Positions 53,723-61,685 of a stretch of DNA of 64,000 bases are shown piece by piece. How positions within the stretch are numbered: the stretch's first letter is position 1; each line of letters starts with the position of its first letter. Both the position numbers and the translations under genes were made by a program. The stretch is from Fundicoccus sp052116145 (lineage in GTDB: Bacteria > Bacillota > Bacilli > Lactobacillales > Aerococcaceae), in NCBI RefSeq assembly GCF_052116145.1, contig NZ_JBQKLQ010000009.1, positions 59,190 through 123,189 on the forward strand, given 5' to 3'. The notes beneath the pieces were generated by a model. The model worked only from the letters and a program-made list of their open reading frames with translations. It searched no databases and was not told the origin of the DNA.

Positions 53723-55607
53723 GTTTCAACTCCATACCCAATTATTTTGGGCATGATATTATCATATTTACTATAATTCAATTTATTCTGGACAAAAGTT
53801 TTTACTTGCTGATCCTTCTGATTTTTTGTTAAAGAGGTTGTCTGACTACTCTTAACCTTATTTCGAATAGCTGATAAAGCATTCGTCGCATTGTAGAAGC
53901 GATTTCCTGGACAGGTTGTACTGCCCGCTGGTCCTGGTACATCTCGGTGTCCGATAATATTCGATGGTGAGATATTGTACTTATTACATAAGAAAGATAA
54001 TAAGCGAACCAAGCTGTTAACTTGAGCAGATGTAGGCATTGTAAATTCAAAGTTTCCTAACAAGGTGACGCCTAATGCAATTGTATTCATCGGTTGCTTG
54101 GCATGAGCACCTACATAATTAACAGATCGTCCTTGCATAATAACTCCAGACTTACCAATCGCAAAATGATAACCAATATCACCCCAACCTAAGCTTTGGT
54201 GGTAATCTTGAACTGCCTTCATGTACGATACATCATTACTACTGTACCCAGCTGTATGGTGAACCACAATATGTGACAGTTGAGCAAGACTTCTAGTCCC
54301 TGACATACCAGATGAAATCGTCCCCGAAGCTCCCCAGTAACTTCTTGGTTTGATATCTACAACGCCTTCTCCATCTAATTCAATACCATCATAAATATAA
54401 GATATGTCCGACTCAATAGATGTTGAGCCTTCTTCATATTTTGGCAAATGTGATAGCGAACTATCTTCATCTGCTGGTGCGTAAATAGCGACTCTTCCAA
54501 AAGACTCAGTTTGAATAATTTAGACATCTAGCGCTGGATTTCCAACGACCGCGTAGCTTAAGCCACCATACTGTGCAGGTGCTAAGTGGCCAATCGCATG
54601 AGCCGATACATAAGGTCCATTGGGATTATAAACACCCCAAGAATTCATAGGTGGATTTAGATTTAAATAATTACCTGCTACTGGTGACGTGGATGTCCCA
54701 CCAGGACCACTTGGAACCGGATTGCCGAAATCTCCATCGCGGTATTGTGGAGATGTCGTTAAAGAGCTATCCTCATCTCGTGGGGCATAGATACCCACTT
54801 TCCCAAAAGCTTCTGTCTGGATTAAATAAATATCATTCACAGGATTACCCAGAACTTTGTACGATAGCCCCCCCCCCCGAATTCTTGAGGAGATAATCTC
54901 CCCACCAAGTAAGCTGACGTATAAGGTCCATTCTCATTATATACTGCCCATGAAGCCATATGAGGATGCAAATTCAAGAAACTGCCTGACTCCACATAAT
55001 CGTTTGAATCTCCTGGATCAACAATTACACTATTATAGTTATGATAGGTAGGATTGCTAGTTCGAGAACTATCTGCATCAACTGGCGCATAGATAGCAAC
55101 TTGTCCAAAGGACTCTGTTTGAATGATTAAGATATCATTCCCTTTACTACCTATGATTTTATTGGGTAACCCGCCATAAGTTGCTGGACTTAGTGTACCT
55201 ATTTTAGAATTTGATACATAGGGACCTCCTACATTATAAATAGCCCACGATTGCATATGTGGATGTAGATTTAAATAATTCCCTGAAATTCCTGGCGTTG
55301 GAACAGGATTACCAGGCTGACTAGGTGTGGGATTGGAAACAGCTCCATAATAGGTACTATCTGTGTAAAATGCATAAGGCCAGGTCAAGCCTTCTGTGTC
55401 GTTCGGCACATAAATAGCGACTCTACCAAAACTTTCAGTAGCTATTACATACAAATCATTTCCTAGTGATTCCGATATTTTATAAGATAATCCTCCATAT
55501 AAACTTGGATTTAAATAACCGACTGGGTAAGCTCCAGAATACGGTCCTCCCGTATTATAAACTGCCCAATTTGCTCTTTTTGCGTATAAATTAATATATC
55601 TTGACAT
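53698..55607 (-). pseudogene. repeat-bearing N-acetylmuramoyl-L-alanine amidase, broken
   Basis: A single gene of about 636 codons, now in three pieces. Four modules of about 95 residues (W-x-V-Y-N-x-G-P-Y, x-G-x-L-x-P, Y-G-G-L-x-Y, Q-T-E-S-F-G-x-V-A-I-Y-A-P) resemble C-terminal wall-binding modules of lactobacillal phage lysins. A C-terminal Amidase_2 domain follows with zinc ligands in VVHHTAG, GHRDVPG and TTCPG. Lesions: a run of eleven C on the plus strand (54868-54878) inside module 3 shifts the frame, and TAA at 54520-54522 in module 4 replaces a leucine codon (V-L-I-I-Q-T in the sister module). No signal peptide is present, as in phage lysins. ATG 55607 follows AAGGAG and immediately the yvrJ stop. 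Confidence 0.85.
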
Positions 55608-55772
55608 TTAATGTATCTCCTTTTCAATGTATTGACTGATAGTATTCTCTAATTGTAATATCGCTTGGTTCATCTCTTTGAGTAATACCTCAAATCGATT
55701 TAGTAGATAGATGACTAAGAATATTGGAAAACCAAAATTAGCCAACAAATTAACAAATTCCTCGATAGTCAC
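55608..55772 (-). CDS. yvrJ: YvrJ-family small membrane protein
   Basis: 52-54 residues: IEEFVNLLANFGFPIFLVIY, then LLNRFE and a helical tail, matching the YvrJ family of short single-helix proteins. GTG 55772 overlaps the stop of the upstream gene (GTGA), while AAGGAGG is better placed for AUC 55766, which aligns with the family start M-E-E-L/F. Ends directly against the amidase ATG (TAAATG). Function unknown; holin-like or sigma-factor-associated role is suggested by its constant context. Confidence 0.8.
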   Translation of the reverse strand: MTIEEFVNLLANFGFPIFLVIYLLNRFEVLLKEMNQAILQLENTISQYIEKEIH

Positions 55773-55954
55773 TCCTCCTTCACACTATTAAACTTCTCCA
55801 TGTATTGTATGATTGCTAAATAATACTCTTGCTTAAATTCCTCTAATCTTATCTGTGGTACATTCTTTAGATGCTTATAGATCAATGGACGTAAATAAGC
55901 GATAACCTGAGTGTAATCATTTTCTTTTAATGCCCTTACAAACATTTCATCCAT
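55769..55954 (-). CDS. RsoA-like sigma factor co-regulator
   Basis: 61 residues, sigma region-2-like: YLRPLIYKHLKNVPQIRLEE and KQEYYLAIIQYMEKF. In Bacillus subtilis the small protein RsoA supplies region 2 to the partner SigO, which supplies region 4; here the neighbour encodes region 4. ATG overlaps the upstream stop by 8 bp (ATGGATGA) after GGAGGG. Orthology to RsoA is inferred from size, motif and order. Confidence 0.7.
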   Translation of the reverse strand: MDEMFVRALKENDYTQVIAYLRPLIYKHLKNVPQIRLEEFKQEYYLAIIQYMEKFNSVKEE

Positions 55955-56357
55955 AGTGAGTTCCCTCCATTATTTGCCGCATTTTCTCTAAAGCTCTTTG
56001 TTTAGTTTTGGATACTGCTTGAGGAGAGATGTGATCTCTTTCAGCAATTTCAGTTAAACTTAAGTTCTGTCCAAAGAATAAAACGAGTGTTCTTTGTTCT
56101 TTTTCTGTCAAATGATTCAAAGCTGCAAGCAAGACGGTATTAAAGACATAAGTATCAAATTGGCGCCCATTTGATGTGTCATATCCTTCATAAGTCTCTT
56201 CAATTTCTGAAAATTCAATCGTATCAGTATAACGATTTTCTTTTTTTAATAAATCTAGCTTTAAACCAGGTAACTTCTTTTTCATAACATGTAGAAATTT
56301 ATAGGCTTTTTCGAAATCTTCTTGTGTAAGAGGTGTATTCTTTGAGCTCATGATCAT
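55947..56357 (-). CDS. SigO-like sigma-70 family protein (region 4 subunit)
   Basis: About 136 residues. The C-terminal 60 residues are a sigma region 4 HTH (LNHLTEKEQRTLVLFFGQNL, LTEIAERDHISPQAVSKTKQ). The N-terminus lacks region 2. ATG 56357 is preceded by AAAAGGA; a longer frame reaches 56387. With the RsoA-like protein it would form a two-piece sigma factor driving this cassette, as SigO-RsoA do for their operon with yvrJ. UviA/TcdR-like sigma factors are an alternative comparison. Confidence 0.75.
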   Translation of the reverse strand: MIMSSKNTPLTQEDFEKAYKFLHVMKKKLPGLKLDLLKKENRYTDTIEFSEIEETYEGYDTSNGRQFDTYVFNTVLLAALNHLTEKEQRTLVLFFGQNLSLTEIAERDHISPQAVSKTKQRALEKMRQIMEGTHYG

Positions 56358-56531
56358 CAATTCCTTTTCCCTTACACCTAATAACACGAACGTACGCTCT
56401 CTTTTTTCAACCTGATTAATCCATCTTTTTGATTATTTATTTTAAATAATCAAAAATTACTGAAGTAATTCTTTACATTGCCACTGGTATAGTAGCGTTT
56501 CATGGACATAAAAAAGTTAATACACGCCTAT

Positions 56532-56564
56532 AAAAAACAAAAAAACGAGCCAATTAGACTCGTT
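56532..56564 (-). terminator. terminator of the 123-residue gene
   Basis: On the minus strand AACGAG-TCTAATTGG-CTCGTT followed by TTTTTGTTTTTT. Confidence 0.8.
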
Positions 56565-56576
56565 GTACACTCCTAT

Positions 56577-56948
56577 TTAAATAATGTCATCCGACATAAA
56601 ACCTTCGATGCTATAGCGGCAAGCCCAATTCTTATCATGGGGTTTGCCGGCAATTTGGAGGGCCATGATCCATTCGCCGACTGCAATTGCTCCCACTTTC
56701 GTGCCGCTGCTGGCAAGCATTTCATCTTCGGAAATGATAAAGCGTTTCTTGGCGGTAATTCCCGTTAACTCAGCTCGCAAGTTATACTGACTATCGTAAA
56801 TAAGCACGATATCAATCGGATGCTCAGGTACATCCAATCGAAACATTAAGCTAGACAATAGGTCTGGCACTTCAAAACGTTCAATAATAAAAGAGGTCGC
56901 TGCTGATTCATGAGCGTCGATTTCAATTTCTTTTTCACTTAGTTGCAT
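56577..56948 (-). CDS. conserved hypothetical protein
   Basis: 123 residues. Beta-rich, with acidic N-terminus (SEKEIEIDAHESAATSFIIE), DIVLIYDSQYNLRAELTG and a Gly/Trp-containing centre (GAIAVGEWIMALQIAGK). Resembles the N-terminal beta-sandwich of some PHP-domain metallohydrolases (CehA/McbA type) without the catalytic part, but I am not certain. ATG after AAGGATG. Monocistronic with its own terminator. Confidence 0.6.
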   Translation of the reverse strand: MQLSEKEIEIDAHESAATSFIIERFEVPDLLSSLMFRLDVPEHPIDIVLIYDSQYNLRAELTGITAKKRFIISEDEMLASSGTKVGAIAVGEWIMALQIAGKPHDKNWACRYSIEGFMSDDII

Positions 56949-57130
56949 CTGATCACATCCTTACCTCTAATCTTTATCTTAGTTTATCAAATGATTATTA
57001 ATTTAAGTCAAGTCTTTATGTAAATTTTTTGTAAAGGCTTACCTTCTTTTAAGCACTCACTTCTTTACCTTTCATTCGGAGGCTTTAACTCTCTCTTAAT
57101 TTCATTTATTAATTTCACATGAGAAAAAGG

Positions 57131-57159
57131 TTGCAATTCTAATCCTGTTTTTATATAAT
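57131..57159 (+). promoter_or_regulatory. promoter of the livJ leader transcript
   Basis: TTGCAA (57131-57136), 17-bp spacer, TATAAT (57154-57159); the leader peptide start is about 25 nt after the expected transcription start. Confidence 0.8.
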
Positions 57160-57189
57160 GAATTCAACAACTTAGAGGAGGCAACCATC

Positions 57190-57279
57190 ATGTTTAAACA
57201 AACAACAAAATTTAATACTGTTCATGTTGCGTCTGTCGCTTCTACGAACCAATACTTATTATTATTATTAGTCATCTAG
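57190..57279 (+). CDS. leucine-rich leader peptide of the livJ attenuator
   Basis: 29 codons, ATG after GAGGAGG at 9 nt. Ends with five consecutive TTA leucine codons followed by Val, Ile and TAG (QYLLLLLVI). A run of the regulated amino acid just before the attenuator is the hallmark of translation-coupled attenuation. Ribosome stalling at low leucyl-tRNA would alter folding of the downstream RNA. The gene downstream encodes a branched-chain amino acid-type binding protein, so sensor and target agree. Confidence 0.85.
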   Translation: MFKQTTKFNTVHVASVASTNQYLLLLLVI

Positions 57280-57286
57280 GATTCCA

Positions 57287-57378
57287 GCCATTCGGTCGGG
57301 TCCTATTTCTCGCGAAATCGGGCCTGACTAGTAGTAATTACGACTAGCAAGCCTGATTATCATCGGGCTTGCTTTTTT
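57287..57378 (+). terminator. attenuator with intrinsic terminator
   Basis: A first hairpin (GGGTCC-TATTTC-TCGC-GAAAT-C-GGGCC, 57298-57325) and a CTAGT...ACTAG stem precede the terminator AGCAAGCC...GGGCTTGCT (57346-57372) with six T. The first elements can serve as anti-antiterminator and antiterminator; their exact pairing was not computed. Confidence 0.75.
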
Positions 57379-57497
57379 GTTTGCTTCATTCTATCCGGAA
57401 GATGGGTCAAGTAAATCGGCAGTTGATACTAAGTAGAGGGATGTTTCAAACACTATTGACCACAATATGATTTATCAAACCTTAGGAGGAATTATTT

Positions 57498-58664
57498 ATG
57501 TTTAAAAAAATCGTAACGCGTGTACTGACTGGTGCTACTATTCTATCGACGGCTATGGCTACCTTTGCTGTTGCTCCTGCAACGATTTCCGCTCAAGATG
57601 ATGGCGACACGGTTCGCATCGGGTCTTTATATGAATTATCAGGTGCAGTAGCCGCTTATGGACAAACACAGTCGAAGGCGATTTCAATGGCAGTCGCTGA
57701 GATTAACGAAGCTGGTGGAATCGATGGCAAGCAAATTGAAGTCGTCGAGTTTGATACAAAATCAGATGATACTGAAGCAGCTGTCTTAGCTACGCGTCTA
57801 GCTTCTACGGAAAACGTGTCCGTCATCATTGGCCCTGCTACAACGAGCCAGATGCAAGCGGCGATTCCGATTGTGAATGAGTTTGAGGTTCCTTTGATCG
57901 CGCCGTCTGTTACGGATACAAATATTGTCTTTGATGACGAAGGAAATGTCCATCCGTTTGCTTATCGCACGTCTTGGCCAAACTCTTTCCAAGGGGCTGG
58001 GATTGGTAAATTTGCTTATGAGAACTTAGAAGCTGAGAAAATGGTTGTGATTTATGACAACTCAAGTGACTATGGTGTCGGTTTATATGAAAACTTCAAA
58101 GACAATTATGAAGGTGAAATTGTAACCGTTGAGACTGTTCAACCTTCAGATAGTGACTTTAGTGCGGTTGTGACAAACTTAATGGCTGAAGAATTCGATG
58201 CGATTACAATTCTTGCTTTCTATCAAACGGCCGGTCCATTAGTGAAGCAGATTCGTGAGATGGGCTTTGAACAACCGATTATTGGTTCAAACGGTTTTGG
58301 TAATGACATTATTTATGAATTGGCTCTACCTGAGAATATGAATGATGTTTACTATGCGTCACTTTACCCTATTCTTGAAGATGATGAATTTGTTAAAAAA
58401 TATCAAGCTGAATTTGGCAGCAATCCTGATATGTTCGCGGCACTAGCCTACGATACGGTTTACATGGTTAAACAAGCCATTGAACAAGCAGGTTCGACGG
58501 ATCCAGTTGCTGTTAATGAAGCTTTAGAAAACCTTGGCAGTTTTGAAGGAATTACGGGTTCATTCATCTTTGATGAAAACCACAATCCAACGAAAAATGT
58601 TGTCAACTTGATTGAAATTCAAGACGCTGAAGAAGTTGGCGTTCATGAAGTTGTGTTTGACTAA
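57498..58664 (+). CDS. livJ: branched-chain amino acid ABC transporter substrate-binding protein (LivJ-like)
   Basis: 388-residue Peripla_BP_6-type binding protein. Signal peptide about 1-32 ending ATISA-Q; no lipobox cysteine. Core: VRIGSLYELSGAVAAYGQTQ, AVAEINEAGGIDGKQIEVV, IIGPATTSQMQAAIPI, APSVTDTN, typical of Leu/Ile/Val-binding proteins. ATG after TAGGAGG. The leader with Leu-Leu-Leu-Leu-Leu-Val-Ile codons supports the substrate. No livHMGF genes follow in this window (next are convergent pot genes), so the permease parts lie elsewhere. Confidence 0.92.
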   Translation: MFKKIVTRVLTGATILSTAMATFAVAPATISAQDDGDTVRIGSLYELSGAVAAYGQTQSKAISMAVAEINEAGGIDGKQIEVVEFDTKSDDTEAAVLATRLASTENVSVIIGPATTSQMQAAIPIVNEFEVPLIAPSVTDTNIVFDDEGNVHPFAYRTSWPNSFQGAGIGKFAYENLEAEKMVVIYDNSSDYGVGLYENFKDNYEGEIVTVETVQPSDSDFSAVVTNLMAEEFDAITILAFYQTAGPLVKQIREMGFEQPIIGSNGFGNDIIYELALPENMNDVYYASLYPILEDDEFVKKYQAEFGSNPDMFAALAYDTVYMVKQAIEQAGSTDPVAVNEALENLGSFEGITGSFIFDENHNPTKNVVNLIEIQDAEEVGVHEVVFD

Positions 58665-58745
58665 GTTTTCTTAGAGATTTATTTTAGCCCCTTGTCAATC
58701 GCTTCTATTATATAGGGCAGTTTTGAACCATTCGAAAATCTCATC

Positions 58746-58803
58746 AACACTCTGTTTTAGCTTGAGCTTGCCTACGCTCTGGCTGATGACAGAGTGTTTT
58801 TGT
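58746..58803 (+). terminator. livJ terminator
   Basis: AACACTCTGT and ACAGAGTGTT with inner stem (GAGCTTGCC region), followed by TTTTGTC. Confidence 0.85.
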
Positions 58804-58916
58804 CTTGCTTTGGAAGGACCGAGTAAGAAACAGGAGTTGGGGGGATGATGGTTGATGGTGTGGTTCGTTAGGGGCTTTGGTGATTACTTGATGGTTGTAT
58901 AGCTTATTGTCCCCAA

Positions 58917-58951
58917 ATAAAAAAAGCTGTACCCGTATTGGATACAGCTTG
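58917..58951 (-). terminator. potABCD terminator
   Basis: On the minus strand AAGCTGTATCC and GGGTACAGCTT around AATAC, followed by TTTTTATT. Confidence 0.88.
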
Positions 58952-58959
58952 CTTTGGTG

Positions 58960-60033
58960 TTAGCGTGGTTCGATTTTGACTTCTAGGTAGATTTCGTTGT
59001 ATTGAATCAATTTCTCTTGTCCGAGGTCGCGGTAGACTTCCAAATGTGAGATGACTTCGTCGCTTGGGTAGAAGGCTTCGTCACTGGTGATTTCTGGATC
59101 CATCAGGTCGAGAGCGGCGGCGTTTGGTGTTGCGTAGCCTACGTATTCTGCGTTGATGCCAGCAATTTCTGGGTCTAATAGAAAGTTAATCAGTGCATGT
59201 GCACCTTCGGGATTTTTCGAATTGGCTGGAATCACGAGGTTGTCAAACCATAGGTTTGAGCCTTCTTCGGGCACATGGTAGGCGAGGTCTTCGTTCTCCC
59301 ACATGGCGGTGGCAGCTTCTCCTGAAAAAGTGATGCCAATTGGTGCTTCTTCTTGGTTGACATGCATTTTGATTTCATCGGCCACGAGGGCAATAATATT
59401 TGGCATAAGTGTTTTCATTTTGGCCGCTGCTTCGAGCAGTTTGTCATCATCGGTCTCATTGAGTGAGTAGCCGAGTGATTGTAGGCCAATGCCTAAGACT
59501 TCGCGGGCGCCGTCATAGATCATAATGCTTGAGGCAAATTCCGGGTTCCATAAGTCATCCCATGTTTCGACTTGGCTCGCATCAATATATTTCGTGTTGT
59601 AAAGAATGCCAAGCGTGCCCCAGAAATATGGTATTGAATACTCATTATTCGGGTCGAAGGGCTGATTGATGAAGCGCTGATCCAAGTATTGAAAATTTGG
59701 TAATTGGCTATAATCAATCGGTTGTAATAAGTCGGCATCAATCATGCTTTCGATCATGTATTCACTTGGTACGAGGATGTCGTACTGGGTGCCGCCTTGT
59801 TGGACTTTAGTGAACATCGCTTCGTTTGAGTCGAAGGTTTCATAGATTACACTATAGCCTGTTTCTTCTTCAAAGCGCTCGAGTAAGTCGGGGTCGATGT
59901 AGTCTCCCCAGTTATAAAACGTTAAGACTTTACCGTCGGTTAAGCCTTGTGAGCTTTCTAGTTGGTAGCGGATGCCGAATAGGGCTGCCACGACGACTAG
60001 AATAGCAATGGTCATATTGATCAGTGTTTTCAT
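58960..60033 (-). CDS. potD: spermidine/putrescine-binding protein PotD
   Basis: 357 residues. An N-terminal hydrophobic segment (INMTIAILVVVAALFGI) is present but there is no lipobox cysteine; it is likely a membrane anchor or signal peptide. Mature core starts VLTFYNWGDYIDPDLLERFE, the PotD hallmark, with YDILVPSEYMIESM and NPEFASSIMIYD following. Last gene of potABCD; its start overlaps the potC stop by 4 bp. Captures polyamines outside the cell. Confidence 0.94.
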   Translation of the reverse strand: MKTLINMTIAILVVVAALFGIRYQLESSQGLTDGKVLTFYNWGDYIDPDLLERFEEETGYSVIYETFDSNEAMFTKVQQGGTQYDILVPSEYMIESMIDADLLQPIDYSQLPNFQYLDQRFINQPFDPNNEYSIPYFWGTLGILYNTKYIDASQVETWDDLWNPEFASSIMIYDGAREVLGIGLQSLGYSLNETDDDKLLEAAAKMKTLMPNIIALVADEIKMHVNQEEAPIGITFSGEAATAMWENEDLAYHVPEEGSNLWFDNLVIPANSKNPEGAHALINFLLDPEIAGINAEYVGYATPNAAALDLMDPEITSDEAFYPSDEVISHLEVYRDLGQEKLIQYNEIYLEVKIEPR

Positions 60034-60860
60034 GCGTCTAACACCGCCTTGTTACGTTTTTGCAGTTTCGCTTTTCGTCTTTGTTCGTTCATTTGCAGGC
60101 TATAGTAGCCGCTAACTAGCACTAAGGCGAGTAAGAACATCAAGCTACTTAAGGCATTTATTTCTAAACTAACGCCGGTTCTAGCACGTGAGTATACTTC
60201 GACCGATAAGGTACTGAAGCCGTTACCTGTCACAAAGAATGTAACAGCGAAATCGTCTAGGGAATAAGTAAAGGCCATAAAGAAGCCTGAGAAAATTCCG
60301 GTTGAAATGCTTGGTAAAATGACACGACTGAGTATTTGACCATGGCTGGCGCCTAAATCTTGGGCTGCTACAATCATGGTAGGATTCATTTCATAGAGTC
60401 TTGGTAAAACCATCAAGACGACGATGGGAATACTAAAGGCAACATGGGCCAGTAAGACACTCGCAAAGCCTAGTTGAATTGGAACGAGTACTGAGAATAA
60501 AATCAGGAAACTGGCTCCCATCATAACGTCTGGTGTGACCATTAAGATGTTGTTCAAGTTAAGCATTGCTTGGCGTCGCCCTTTCTGACGCATATAGTAA
60601 ATCGCAATGGCTCCGAATGTTCCAATGATGGTCGATAATAAAGCAGACAATAAGGCCACTATAAAGGTATTGACGATAAAAGTAATCAAGCGCGTATCTT
60701 CAAATAAGCTTTGGTAATGTTCCCAAGTGAAACCTGTGAAGCCTGTCATATCGCCACCGGCGTTGAAGGAATAGAACATTAAGTAAAAGATTGGCGCGTA
60801 GAGAATCACGAACATCAAGACGATATAAACGTTCGACCATTTAAAATTTGTTTTATTCAT
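60030..60860 (-). CDS. potC: spermidine/putrescine ABC permease PotC
   Basis: 276 residues, six helices. EAA-type loop MIVAAQDLGASHGQILSRVILPS and the PotC segment SLDDFAVTFFVTG. Overlaps potB by 8 bp and potD by 4 bp. Forms the channel with PotB. Confidence 0.94.
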   Translation of the reverse strand: MNKTNFKWSNVYIVLMFVILYAPIFYLMFYSFNAGGDMTGFTGFTWEHYQSLFEDTRLITFIVNTFIVALLSALLSTIIGTFGAIAIYYMRQKGRRQAMLNLNNILMVTPDVMMGASFLILFSVLVPIQLGFASVLLAHVAFSIPIVVLMVLPRLYEMNPTMIVAAQDLGASHGQILSRVILPSISTGIFSGFFMAFTYSLDDFAVTFFVTGNGFSTLSVEVYSRARTGVSLEINALSSLMFLLALVLVSGYYSLQMNEQRRKAKLQKRNKAVLDA

Positions 60861-61671
60861 TGACTAACGCCCCCTTATCTTTGCGGTCGCGGGTCAAGAA
60901 CATTACCATTACCATGGCGATCATTAAAATCACGCCAATGGTCGAGCCCATGCCCCAGTTTTGCGTTACTAAGAAATGTTGTTCTACGGCTGTCCCCAGT
61001 GTAATCACACGGTTACCCCCGATTAAACGCGTTAACATAAAGAGTGATAAGGATGGAATGAAGACGGCTTGAACCCCACTGCGAATACCTCGCATAGATA
61101 ATGGGAAGACAACGCGTCGAACAGTTTCCAATTGTGAAGCCCCTAAGTCTTTCGATGCTTCCATCAGAGAGTTAGGGATTTCATCAATCGAGTTGAATAT
61201 TGGCAACATCATAAATGGTAGCTCGATATACGCCGCTACCAATAAGAATGAGGCATCCGTAAATAAAAGTTGCACTGGCCCAATGCCCATGCCAGTCAAC
61301 CATTGATTAATTGGGCCCGTTTGTCCCAACAAACCAATAAAAGCGTATGTCTTTAATAGTAGGTTAATCCATGTTGGCAATATAATTAACATCAGCCATA
61401 GACGTTTATTTTTCGTTTTAGTTAAAAAGTAAGCCATCGGGTAGGCGAATACAAAGGTCACCAAAGTGACTAGAAACGCATACCAGAAGGAACTTGCGGT
61501 CATAATTAAATAGTTGCGTGACGTAAAGAAATGCACATAGTTATCTAGAGTAAAGTTACCCTGTATATCAAAAAAAGACTGATATAACAGTAAGGCAAGT
61601 GGCGCAAATACAAACATCACAATCCATAGGTAATATGGAAGTGCTAGCATATTATTCTTTTTTGTATTCAT
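60853..61671 (-). CDS. potB: spermidine/putrescine ABC permease PotB
   Basis: 272 residues, six helices. Loop LMEASKDLGASQLETVRRVV contacts PotA. ATG after GGGGGCGG. Overlaps potC by 8 bp and follows potA by 14 bp. Confidence 0.94.
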   Translation of the reverse strand: MNTKKNNMLALPYYLWIVMFVFAPLALLLYQSFFDIQGNFTLDNYVHFFTSRNYLIMTASSFWYAFLVTLVTFVFAYPMAYFLTKTKNKRLWLMLIILPTWINLLLKTYAFIGLLGQTGPINQWLTGMGIGPVQLLFTDASFLLVAAYIELPFMMLPIFNSIDEIPNSLMEASKDLGASQLETVRRVVFPLSMRGIRSGVQAVFIPSLSLFMLTRLIGGNRVITLGTAVEQHFLVTQNWGMGSTIGVILMIAMVMVMFLTRDRKDKGALVNE

Positions 61672-61685
61672 TTTTTGGCCGCCCC

